Source: Mycobacterium mantenii
Lineage (GTDB): Bacteria; Actinomycetota; Actinomycetes; Mycobacteriales; Mycobacteriaceae
NCBI RefSeq assembly: GCF_010731775.1
Contig: NZ_AP022590.1
Coordinates: 930,001 to 994,000 of the forward strand
DNA: 64,000 nucleotides
Reading direction: 5' to 3'
Made by a program: the position numbers and the translations under genes. A model generated the notes under the pieces. It saw only the letters and a program-made list of their open reading frames with translations. It was not told where the DNA came from and searched no databases. Shown in pieces: positions 27,369 through 34,814 of the stretch. How positions within the stretch are numbered: the stretch's first letter is position 1; the number at the start of each line of letters is the position of its first letter.

Positions 27369-28381
27369 CGCGTCCACCGGCGGCCCGCCCGCGCCGCGAG
27401 CCACGCGCCCAGTCCGGCGGCGCTCAGCGCGCCGGCGCCGCTGACGGCGGGATGCTGGGACGCCCACAGTTGCGGGCTGTGGGCGTGCGACTTGTCGTCG
27501 AACTGGCCGTGCGGGCCGTGGTCGCTGCCTGGCTCGGAGTCCAGCGGCTGCCACAGGTTGTGGGGCCGGTCGGGGCCGACGCGCTCCGCGGTCTGCTGGG
27601 AGTCGTATCCGGTGCGCCCGAGGTAGCGGTCCAGCAGCGGCGCGACGAACTTCTGCGCCAGCAGCGTCACCATGGTGGAATCGCCGACCCAAAATTGTTT
27701 GCGCCCTGGATGATCGGCCGCATACAGGACGCCGCGGGCGGCGACCTCGGGCTGATAGATCGGCGGCACGGGTTGGGGATGGCGGGGCAGCCGGGACAGC
27801 ACCCAGGAGAATTGCGGGGTGTTGACCGCGGGCATCTGCACGACGGTGATCCGCACCTTGGAGCCCTCGTGGAACAGCTCGCAGCGCACCGATTCGGTGA
27901 AGCCGTTGACGGCGTGTTTGGCGCCGCAGTAGGCCGACTGCAGCGGGATCGATCGCTGACTGAGCGCCGACCCCACCTGCACGATGGTGCCGCGGTTGCG
28001 GGGACGCATCTTGGCCAGCGCCGCCATGGTGCCGTGCACGTAGCCGAGGTAGGACACCTCGGTCACGCGTTTGAACTCCTCGGCGCTGATCTCGCTGAAC
28101 GGCGCGAACACGGACGTGAACGCGACGTTGACCCAGACGTCGATGGGACCGAACGCGGCTTCGGCCTCGTCGGCGGCGGCGACGACGGCCGCGTAGTCGG
28201 CCACGTCGGTCGCGATGGCCAGCGCCTTGCCGCCGCCGGCCTCGACGTCGCGGGCGGCGCCGTCAAGCCCGGCGGCACCGCGGGCGAGCAGGACGACGTT
28301 GGCGCCGCGCCGGCCGAACTGCTGGGCGGTGGCGCGGCCGATGCCCGCGCTGGCTCCGGTGATCACCACTGTCTGTGTCAT
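27365..28381 (-). CDS. Short-chain dehydrogenase/reductase with C-terminal extension
   Basis: A 338-aa SDR. The cofactor motif TGASAGIGRA is at residues 8-17, NVAFTS-type strand around 90, Ser in VQVGSALSQ near 140, and the catalytic YCGAK near 154. About 80 residues follow the normal SDR core. They are rich in His and Pro (QPLDSEPGSDHGPHGQ) and end in a hydrophobic AGLGAWLAARAG, possibly a membrane anchor. I used the ATG at 28381, preceded by AAAGGCAG. An upstream ATG at 28420 that overlaps the GH15 stop is a real alternative. The stop overlaps the enolase-family gene. Substrate unknown. Confidence 0.85.
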   Translation of the reverse strand: MTQTVVITGASAGIGRATAQQFGRRGANVVLLARGAAGLDGAARDVEAGGGKALAIATDVADYAAVVAAADEAEAAFGPIDVWVNVAFTSVFAPFSEISAEEFKRVTEVSYLGYVHGTMAALAKMRPRNRGTIVQVGSALSQRSIPLQSAYCGAKHAVNGFTESVRCELFHEGSKVRITVVQMPAVNTPQFSWVLSRLPRHPQPVPPIYQPEVAARGVLYAADHPGRKQFWVGDSTMVTLLAQKFVAPLLDRYLGRTGYDSQQTAERVGPDRPHNLWQPLDSEPGSDHGPHGQFDDKSHAHSPQLWASQHPAVSGAGALSAAGLGAWLAARAGRRWTR

Positions 28382-28412
28382 CGCAATACTGCCTTTCGCT
28401 CGGATCCGGTAG

Positions 28413-30203
28413 TCACTCATGGTGGGCGGCGTCGTCGGTGAGGGTGGCCGTGCATTCGAGCATCAGCGCGTGCGCGAACGCCTGCGGCAGGTTGCCGCGC
28501 AGCTGGCGCTGCCGCACGTCGTACTCCTCGCAGAACAGCCCGGGCGGGCCGCACGCGGCGCGGTTGCGTTCGAACCAGCGCATCGCGCAATGGCCGTGGC
28601 CCAGTTGGTCTTCGGCCAACGCCATCATGAATCCGCAGAGCAGGAAGGCGCCCTCGGCGTCGCCGAGGTCGCGTTCGTCGTGCCGGAAGCGGTAGACGAA
28701 CCCGTCGTCGGTGAGTTCCCGGCGAACGGCGTCCAGGGTGGCGCGGGTGCGGGGGTCGTCGGCGGGAACGGCGCCGCGCACCGGCGGCAGCAGCAGCGAC
28801 GCGTCGACCCCGGTCAGCCGCGGGCTGCGTTGCCAATAGCCGTGCGGGTGCAGGCTGCTCGACGCGGTGTCGGCCAGGATCGCATCGGCCAGCGAAGCGC
28901 AGGTGGCCACCTCGGGACCGGCGCCGGCCAGCCGGGCGATGGCGCGTAACCCGGCCACGCAGGCCAGGCGGGACTGCGTCCAGTGTTCGTCGTCGACCTC
29001 CCAGACGCCGGCATCCGGTTCGCGCCAACGTTTTTCGATGGCCCTGATGGCCGTCTGCGCGGCGCGCCAGCCCTCGGCGTCGAGCCGGTCGGCGGCGCCC
29101 GCCTTGGCCAGCAACTGCAGCGCCTCGCCGAAGACATCGAGCTGGAATTGCTGGTTGACCCAGTTGCCGACCTTGTCGGTGCCGCCGGGGTAGCCGGGCA
29201 GGTCGAGCGTTTCCTCGCTGGGCACGGCGCCGCCGGTGACGGTGTAGGCAGGCTTGAGGTTCGGGCCGTCCTCGAGTAGCCGGGCGCCGACGAATTCGAC
29301 CGCCCGGTCCAGCAATTCGGTGGTGCCGACGGCGGCGGCGGCCATGCCGGCGTACACCTGATCGCGGATCCAGGCGTAGCGGTAGTCGTAGTTTTGATTG
29401 GTGTGCGCGCGTTCGGGCAGGCTCATCGTGGCCGCGGCCACCATGCCGCCGCCGCTGCTGGTCAGCCCGCGCAGCACCGCGTAGGAGTGGCTTCCGTCGC
29501 GGGGGGCGATGCTGCAGTTCAGCCGGGGCACGCTGCGCTGCCAGGCGGCCGCGGTGGCGTCCCAGGCCAGGTCGGGGTCGGGTGGCTGGTCGGGCAGCGT
29601 GCGTTCGGACAGCTCCAGCACCAGGTCGTGTTGCCGGCCCTCCTCGAGGGTGATCTCACAGGTGAGCAGTTCGCTTTTGTCGTGCGCGGCTTTGGTGGTG
29701 CGCACGTCGCAACCGGCCAGCCAACGCCAGCGCAACCGGCCCGAGCGGCCGCTCCACACCCCGCCGTCCGAGGTGGGCTGGCCGAGGCCGTGCCGGCCGA
29801 AGCCCGCACTCGGCGCCAACAGCACCCGTACGCGCGCCGTCCCGCGGCACACCGTGAGGCGCCGCAGCAGCACCACCCGGTCCCGGTCGCCCGGAAAGGC
29901 CAGCGCCTCACGGCATTCCACGGTGCCGTCCCGGGTGATCCAGCGGTTGCGCCAGATCAGGGTGCCGGGCTCGTAATAGCCGCCCCACACGTGCCGGACA
30001 TCGGTCGGGGTGATCGCGTAAACACCCCCGCCGCCAATGAGGTTGGCGAAGACCGCGTCGGAGTCCCAGTGCGGGGCGCACATCCAGGCCAGGTCGCCCT
30101 GCGGCCCGACCAGCGCGCCGCGTTCACCGTCGGCGAGCAGCGCGTACTCGCGCAGCACCCGGGGCGCGAAGGTCGTCTCGACGTCAATCGTCTGGTCAGC
30201 CAC
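28413..30203 (-). CDS. GH15 family glycoside hydrolase (trehalase/glucoamylase type)
   Basis: A 596-aa protein of glycoside hydrolase family 15. The N-terminal part (LREYALLADGERGALVG, WMCAPHWDSDAVFA) is the beta-sandwich domain. From about residue 220 it has the alpha-barrel, with NYDYRYAWIRDQVYAGMA, the GH15 substrate-site signature. Mycobacterial members of this family include a trehalase (Rv2402), so an alpha-glucoside such as trehalose or a malto-oligosaccharide is a reasonable substrate. No signal peptide, so probably cytoplasmic. GTG start at 30203 overlaps the end of the GMC gene by 8 bp, which implies a shared transcript. Confidence 0.87.
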   Translation of the reverse strand: MADQTIDVETTFAPRVLREYALLADGERGALVGPQGDLAWMCAPHWDSDAVFANLIGGGGVYAITPTDVRHVWGGYYEPGTLIWRNRWITRDGTVECREALAFPGDRDRVVLLRRLTVCRGTARVRVLLAPSAGFGRHGLGQPTSDGGVWSGRSGRLRWRWLAGCDVRTTKAAHDKSELLTCEITLEEGRQHDLVLELSERTLPDQPPDPDLAWDATAAAWQRSVPRLNCSIAPRDGSHSYAVLRGLTSSGGGMVAAATMSLPERAHTNQNYDYRYAWIRDQVYAGMAAAAVGTTELLDRAVEFVGARLLEDGPNLKPAYTVTGGAVPSEETLDLPGYPGGTDKVGNWVNQQFQLDVFGEALQLLAKAGAADRLDAEGWRAAQTAIRAIEKRWREPDAGVWEVDDEHWTQSRLACVAGLRAIARLAGAGPEVATCASLADAILADTASSSLHPHGYWQRSPRLTGVDASLLLPPVRGAVPADDPRTRATLDAVRRELTDDGFVYRFRHDERDLGDAEGAFLLCGFMMALAEDQLGHGHCAMRWFERNRAACGPPGLFCEEYDVRQRQLRGNLPQAFAHALMLECTATLTDDAAHHE

Positions 30204-31893
30204 GGGCGCTCGCCTCCGACCTCCGTCCCGCGGTGGTATCGATCTTGCCGGCGGCCAGCCGCTCGGCCAGCCGCGAGGCCAGCGCCATGATCGTCAGCGC
30301 GGGGTTAGCCGAGCCCTGCGTCGGACACACCGAGCCGTCAGCGAGGAACAGGTTCGGAACGCCCCACACTCGTTGATCGGAGTCGACGACCGAATTCTCC
30401 GGACTGGTGCCCATGCGGGCGCCGCCGATCAGGTGGGCGAAACGCTCGATGGTGAGTACGTCCTGGGCGTCGGCGGCGTGCAGGATGTCGCCGATCACCT
30501 TGGTGGAGTAGGCCATGTTGGCCTTGTCGTTGTCGCAGAGCGTGTAGTCGAACCGGGCCACCGGAATGCCGTACGGGTCCTTCTCGTCGGCCAGGGTCAC
30601 GCGGTTGTCCGGCAGCGGCAACAGCTCGTTGAGCACGCCGACGGCCGCCCAGTGGTTGTAGTCGCGCATGTACTCCCGCAGGGCGCGGCCCCAATGCCCT
30701 TCCGCGAGAACGTGTTCGGCCCACCCGATGGGCATCGGCGACACCGTCTGGATGGCGAAGCCGCGGGCGAACCCACGGGAAAGGTCGGTCTCGTAGAACT
30801 GTTCGGAGGTCACCTCGGGGGGCGGCGCTTTATACATCCGCACCTCCTCGGACCACCGCCCGGCGGACTGGGTGGCGCCCTGCACCATCACGTAGCGCCC
30901 GACCTGATCGTCGTTGTTGCCCAACCCGTTCGGGAAGCGGTCGCTGACCGAGTTCAACAGCAGACGCGGCGTCTCGATCGAATATCCGGCAATGGCAACG
31001 AGCTTGGCGCGCTGCAGCCGCTCCTTGCCACCCGTCTCGTCGTAGTAGACCACGCCGCGGGCCGCGCCGCTCTCGTCGAGCTCGACGCGGGCGGCCATGC
31101 AGTTGGCGCGGATCTCCACCGCGTGGGCCAGCGCGTCGGGCAGGTGCGTGACGTACGGGCTGGCCTTGGCGTTGACCTTGCAGCCCTGCAGGCAGTAGCC
31201 GCGGTAGATGCAGTGCGGGCGGTTGCCGAAGGTGCCGTTGACGATGCCGACGGGCCCGACACGCATCTCGATGCCAAGCTTGAGCGCGCCCCGCCATATC
31301 TTGGCGGCCGCACCTGAAATAGGATGTGGGGCAAAGGGATAGCGATGCGGATCGCCCCAGGGCCAGTTCTGGCCGGCCACCGGCAGCTCCAGCTCGACAC
31401 GCTCGTAGTGGCGGCGGATGTCCTCGTAGCGGATGGGCCAGTCCGCCCCGACCCCGTCCAGGGTGTAGGTCTGAAAATCGCTGGGGTGAAACCGCGGGGT
31501 GTACCCGGCGTAGTGCACCATGGAGCCGCCCACGCCGCGCCCGGAATTGTTCTTGCCCAGCTCGATCGGGTCGTCGCCGCCGATGATGCGTTTCTGTGTC
31601 CAGTACAGCGCGTGGGAGCCGGCCTCGTCGGACACCCAGTCCTCGTCGGGGTGCCAGAACGGGCCGGCCTCGAGGATCACGACCCGCCAGCCCTCGCGCG
31701 CCAGCCGCTGCGCCAGCACGGATCCGCCGGCCCCGGCGCCGACCACGACCAGATCGACCTCGTCGTCGTCGGCGTAGCGGCGCATCGTCTTCTCGCCGGG
31801 CAGGTCGCGCGTGTGCACGTCGAGCAGGAATCGCGAATCATTGTCCTTGGGTTCGACCGCTCCCTTGAACAGGCCCCGCAGGAAGTCGCCCAT
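30196..31893 (-). CDS. GMC-family FAD-dependent oxidoreductase
   Basis: A 565-aa glucose-methanol-choline oxidoreductase. The FAD Rossmann motif VVGAGAGGSVLAQRL lies near residue 37, NNSGRGVGGSMVHYAGY (flavin-attachment region) near 115, and the C-terminal SANPALTIMALA with an upstream conserved His (HLIGG) supplies the active-site pair. GMC enzymes oxidise alcohols or sugars; the adjacent subunit-3-like gene suggests a membrane-linked sugar dehydrogenase. The ATG at 31893 overlaps the stop of that gene by one base (TGATG). Two clustered cysteines (YRGYCLQGCK) may matter for electron transfer. No Tat signal is seen. Confidence 0.9.
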   Translation of the reverse strand: MGDFLRGLFKGAVEPKDNDSRFLLDVHTRDLPGEKTMRRYADDDEVDLVVVGAGAGGSVLAQRLAREGWRVVILEAGPFWHPDEDWVSDEAGSHALYWTQKRIIGGDDPIELGKNNSGRGVGGSMVHYAGYTPRFHPSDFQTYTLDGVGADWPIRYEDIRRHYERVELELPVAGQNWPWGDPHRYPFAPHPISGAAAKIWRGALKLGIEMRVGPVGIVNGTFGNRPHCIYRGYCLQGCKVNAKASPYVTHLPDALAHAVEIRANCMAARVELDESGAARGVVYYDETGGKERLQRAKLVAIAGYSIETPRLLLNSVSDRFPNGLGNNDDQVGRYVMVQGATQSAGRWSEEVRMYKAPPPEVTSEQFYETDLSRGFARGFAIQTVSPMPIGWAEHVLAEGHWGRALREYMRDYNHWAAVGVLNELLPLPDNRVTLADEKDPYGIPVARFDYTLCDNDKANMAYSTKVIGDILHAADAQDVLTIERFAHLIGGARMGTSPENSVVDSDQRVWGVPNLFLADGSVCPTQGSANPALTIMALASRLAERLAAGKIDTTAGRRSEASARG

Positions 31894-32639
31894 CACACCT
31901 GTCCGTTCTGCACGATCTGCACCGGATCCTCGTCGGTGGCACCGCGGGTCTCGTAGGGTTCGCGCGCGGCGGCCGGCCCGGTTGCGCCGCCGAGGCGCAT
32001 GAAACCGCGCGGGTAGGCCGGGCCGCCGAACCCGATCTCGTTCCACGCCCATGGGTGGGAATAGAAGCCCGACAACGTCATTCGCATGCACACCGACCAC
32101 GCTCGCTTGACGTTCAGGCTCTCCCACGCCCCGCCTTGCAGGTCGCCTTGCGAGAACTTGTCGATGATCGCTTCGCGGGTGATGAGGTCGGCGTCGGCGA
32201 ACGAGGATCCGCCGTAGTGGGTCGACGCCGTCTCATTCAGCGCGCGCAGCACCAGCCGCCAGGTGTCGCGGTCGTCGGGCATGTCGGCGTACTGGTAACC
32301 GTCGAGGCGCCCGTCCGCGAGCTTGGAGTCGACGGACTCGGCCACCGGCACCCGCGGCTCAACGTCTTGCGCGAGCACCGTGTCGCAGAACGCGCGCAGG
32401 CACGGCTCCTCTTCGGGGGTGAAAAACCGCAGTGGGCCCGGTGGTTCGAGCCGGGCCAGCACCACCTTTCTGGTGGCCTCGTCCCACGTGTCGGCGGTTT
32501 CCAGCACGTCGTAATCGGGGTAGCGCCCGATCATCTGCGGCGTGATGCCGCGGCGTTGCCTGGGCAGCCAGGACGGGTGCGGCGGCTTGCCGTCGGGACG
32601 CAGGTTGGGCAAATGGTCGGGGCGTGAGGTGTCGGCCAT
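31893..32639 (-). CDS. Gluconate 2-dehydrogenase subunit 3-like protein
   Basis: A 248-aa protein. The middle part (LRFFTPEEEPCLRAFCDTVL through the GFYSHPWAWNEIGFGG region near 210) is the pattern of the gluconate 2-dehydrogenase subunit 3 family, small partners of GMC-type sugar dehydrogenases. Family members often carry a Tat signal that exports the complex; here the N-terminus (MADTSRPDHLPNLRPDG) has none, so this complex may stay inside. It is directly coupled to the GMC gene by a TGATG overlap. The 16-bp gap upstream joins it to the 4-TM protein. Function inferred from family and pairing. Confidence 0.8.
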   Translation of the reverse strand: MADTSRPDHLPNLRPDGKPPHPSWLPRQRRGITPQMIGRYPDYDVLETADTWDEATRKVVLARLEPPGPLRFFTPEEEPCLRAFCDTVLAQDVEPRVPVAESVDSKLADGRLDGYQYADMPDDRDTWRLVLRALNETASTHYGGSSFADADLITREAIIDKFSQGDLQGGAWESLNVKRAWSVCMRMTLSGFYSHPWAWNEIGFGGPAYPRGFMRLGGATGPAAAREPYETRGATDEDPVQIVQNGQV

Positions 32640-32655
32640 CTCGGGAATCCAGCCC

Positions 32656-33162
32656 CTAATCCCGGAACCGTTCGCGGCGCAGGATCGACGCCAGCAACCC
32701 CATTCCGCCGACCATGCACATCAATCCCGGCGCCGCGATCGGCGGGCCCATCGGCACGTTGTAGGAGGCGTTCTTCCACCCGCCCGGCTTGCGCGCGACC
32801 CCACGCGCGTGCAGGTATTCGCCCATCAGCCCGTTGGCCGTGTAGATGCCCGCGGTGATGGGCAGCCAGACTTTGGCCCAGCGTCGGGAGAACACCCCGC
32901 CGATTCCGGCGACGACCACCGGCGGGGTCACCACGATCGGGCTCCACATCCACTTGTTACCGAAGCTGGCTTTGTAGTGCTCGAAGTAGATCTCGGCCGT
33001 CGTGACCAGTGCCGCCACTGCCGTCAGTCCGGACAGTGAGCGTTCGAAACGACCGTGTGCGACGTCATACAGAGCTCGCCCGGCCAGATGTTGGACCTCG
33101 CCGATTCCGTCGCCGCCGGCGGTGCGGTCTTTGCTCCGTCCGCCGTTACCCAGCAACAACAT
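32656..33162 (-). CDS. Four-helix membrane protein of the GMC cluster
   Basis: A 168-aa protein with four predicted membrane helices: about 45-65 (GLTAVAALVTTAEIYFE), 75-95 (SPIVVTPPVVVAGIGGVF), 100-122 (VWLPITAGIYTANGLMGEY) and 143-162 (APGLMCMVGGMGLLASIL). No family was recognised. I chose the ATG at 33162, six bases after GAAAGGG; the ATG at 33168 is too close to that site. It is the first full-length gene of the run and may anchor the dehydrogenase or pass electrons to the membrane. It has no obvious haem CxxCH motif. Role is inference only. Confidence 0.7.
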   Translation of the reverse strand: MLLLGNGGRSKDRTAGGDGIGEVQHLAGRALYDVAHGRFERSLSGLTAVAALVTTAEIYFEHYKASFGNKWMWSPIVVTPPVVVAGIGGVFSRRWAKVWLPITAGIYTANGLMGEYLHARGVARKPGGWKNASYNVPMGPPIAAPGLMCMVGGMGLLASILRRERFRD

Positions 33163-33203
33163 GTGCATCCCTTTCTCGCTCGCACTCGTGCGCGGCCGCG
33201 CGA

Positions 33204-33338
33204 TCACCGGCCGGGTGTGATGTGGTTGACGAACCGGGCGGCCAACTGTGGCGCGCCGCGGACACCGGGTGTCCGAATGAATGTGCTGGAGATGTCGCGG
33301 AACTGTTCGCCGAGCGAATCCGCCGCCATCATGCCCAT
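33204..33338 (-). CDS. Possible 44-aa small protein
   Basis: A minus-strand ORF starts at an ATG at 33338 with GAGGTGG just upstream and encodes MGMMAADSLGEQFRDISS, ending in FVNHITPGR. Composition and a plausible ribosome site favour a real gene. It lies 36 bp upstream of the 4-TM gene in the same direction, so it could be the first gene or leader of that operon. No family recognised and the length is too short for confidence. Confidence 0.35.
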   Translation of the reverse strand: MGMMAADSLGEQFRDISSTFIRTPGVRGAPQLAARFVNHITPGR

Positions 33339-33389
33339 GAGCCACCTCGCCCTCGCGTTGGAACGAACACGGTCTGGCAGGCCTCGGCC

Positions 33390-33412
33390 CCGGCACTGCC
33401 GTGCAGTGCCGG
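33390..33412. promoter_or_regulatory. Perfect 10-bp inverted repeat, possible operator
   Basis: CCGGCACTGC and GCAGTGCCGG flank CGT. The site lies about 50 bp upstream of the 44-aa ORF and 230 bp upstream of the 4-TM gene. No run of T follows it in either direction, which argues against an intrinsic terminator. It could be a repressor site or an RNA hairpin. Confidence 0.4.
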
Positions 33413-33641
33413 TCGCCAAAAACCCGCCCAGAAAACTGGAAGCGCCCAGCTGTGTCTTTCAACCGAAGGAGTCCCGACGACGCGTCGCGACCGAAGCGCA
33501 TCGGCTGTGTACCCGGCGTCCTGCAGCGCAAACGGGCTCGCGGCCGGTTCTCAGCGTGCTTTCAGCGTTAGGAGTGTCCGGTGGGTAAGTCGCTGCCGCT
33601 GAGCAGGATTGCTTCGCCCTTATGTGGGTAAATAGCCGATC

Positions 33642-33902
33642 ATGAAAAAGATTGTGCGCATCGCAGCGTCAGCGCTCTTCTTGACTGCCGGTTTCGGGCT
33701 CGCTGGTTCGGGGGCAGCTGCAGTCGCCCACGCCCATCCCGCGCCTTTTCCCCAGTACCACTGGTGCCCCGGCCAGTGGTGGGATCCGGGCTGGGGCGGC
33801 AACTGGGATCAGGGCCGTTGCCACGGCGACCACTGGTACGACGGTGAAGCCCACGATCAGGGCCACTGGCACAACGGTCCCTGGGATCCGAACTGGCACT
33901 AG
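33642..33902 (+). CDS. Small secreted Trp/His/Gly-rich peptide
   Basis: An 86-aa precursor. The first 31 residues (MKKIVRIAASALFLTAGF, then small residues ending AVAHA) form a classic Sec signal peptide with a likely cut after AHA. The mature 55 residues contain 9 Trp, 8 His, 9 Gly and 2 Cys, with repeated pieces such as WDPGW, GDHW, GHWH and WDPNW. The two cysteines could form a disulfide. Such composition suggests metal or carbohydrate binding, but this is inference. It is expressed away from the minus-strand cluster. No homologue recognised with certainty. Confidence 0.75.
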   Translation: MKKIVRIAASALFLTAGFGLAGSGAAAVAHAHPAPFPQYHWCPGQWWDPGWGGNWDQGRCHGDHWYDGEAHDQGHWHNGPWDPNWH

Positions 33903-33966
33903 GCTCGCGCGATCCGGCGATCGTGTAGCCGGTGGACCTAGATACTCGCCCGCAGGCCTCCGCGGA

Positions 33967-34799
33967 TTACGATGGGGCGGAATGCATTTCACGTATGCGC
34001 TTGAGCGAGAGCCTTGCGAACCGCGCTGAGATGGTCGGTGACAGGCGGTCCAGGTACCACAGCGCCCTCCACCAGGCCGGCACGATGATGATCGCTTTGT
34101 TTCGCAGCACCGCACGCAGGACGCGGGCGGCGAATTTGTCGGGTGCCATCGGCCGCATCGGCTCCCAGAACCTGAGTAGGTCCTCGTCGCTGGCGCCGGT
34201 ATTGGTCATCCGCCCGTAGGTGCCGCCGGTGAGGATCGGGGTCCGGATCGCGCCCGGGCACAGCACCGACACCTTGACGTTGTGGCGCTCGGCCTCGATC
34301 CGCATCGCCTTCGACAGGGCGACGACGGCGTGTTTGGAGGCCGTATAGCTGGCGGTACCGGGACCGGCAAGCAGGCCGGCCATCGACGCCGTGTTCACGA
34401 TGTGGCCCGAGCCCTGCCGGATCATGAGCGGATACACCGCCTGGATGCCGTGCACCACGCCGTGCAGATTCATGGCGAGCACGTCGTTCCAGTCGTCGAG
34501 CGTGTAGGAGTCGACCTCACCGCCGACGCCGATGCCGGCGTTGTTGAACAGGTAATCGATCCGGCCGGACTGCCGCACCGCCTCGGCGACGGCTTCCTCG
34601 AATGCGGGATAGCTGCGGACGTCGAGCTCGAGGGCGTGCGCTTTCCCGGCGCCGCTGTTGAGGCGTTGCGCCAATTCCCGCGCCGCGTCCAGTTGGCGAT
34701 CGGCGATCCAGACCTCCGCGCCGCCGCGACCAACTTCGTGGCCAGTGCGGCGCCGATGCCCGAAGCACCGCCGGTGATGAACGCGACCTCACCCGAACC
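33967..34799 (-). pseudogene. Short-chain dehydrogenase, frameshifted
   Basis: The C-terminal 235 codons read as a good SDR: FNNAGIG, NTASMAG and the catalytic SYTASKHAV, then a normal C-terminal end. The N-terminal cofactor motif EVAFITGGASGIGAALATK is present upstream but in another frame. The two parts join if one base is added near 34718-34728 (between VAAA and GAEVWIADRQLDAA). The first in-frame codons also lack a clear start. So the gene is either inactivated by a 1-bp deletion or the sequence has an error there. It faces away from the DUF222 gene at 34815. Confidence 0.75.
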
Positions 34800-34814
34800 A
34801 GTTGAACAGAATCA

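Larger units (their letters stand above)
33169..33641. other. Intergenic region upstream of the minus-strand carbohydrate cluster
   Basis: About 470 bp with no long convincing gene. It contains a possible 44-aa minus-strand ORF (33204-33338) and a perfect 10-bp inverted repeat (33390-33412). It separates the minus-strand cluster from the plus-strand secreted peptide at 33642, so promoters for both directions should lie here. None stands out by eye. Confidence 0.5.

Noticed and set aside
33009..33602. Overlapping plus-strand frames of 177 and 197 codons upstream of the secreted peptide
   Set aside because: They overlap the start of the 4-TM gene on the other strand, show no domain or signal, and have Arg/Pro/Ser-rich shadow composition.
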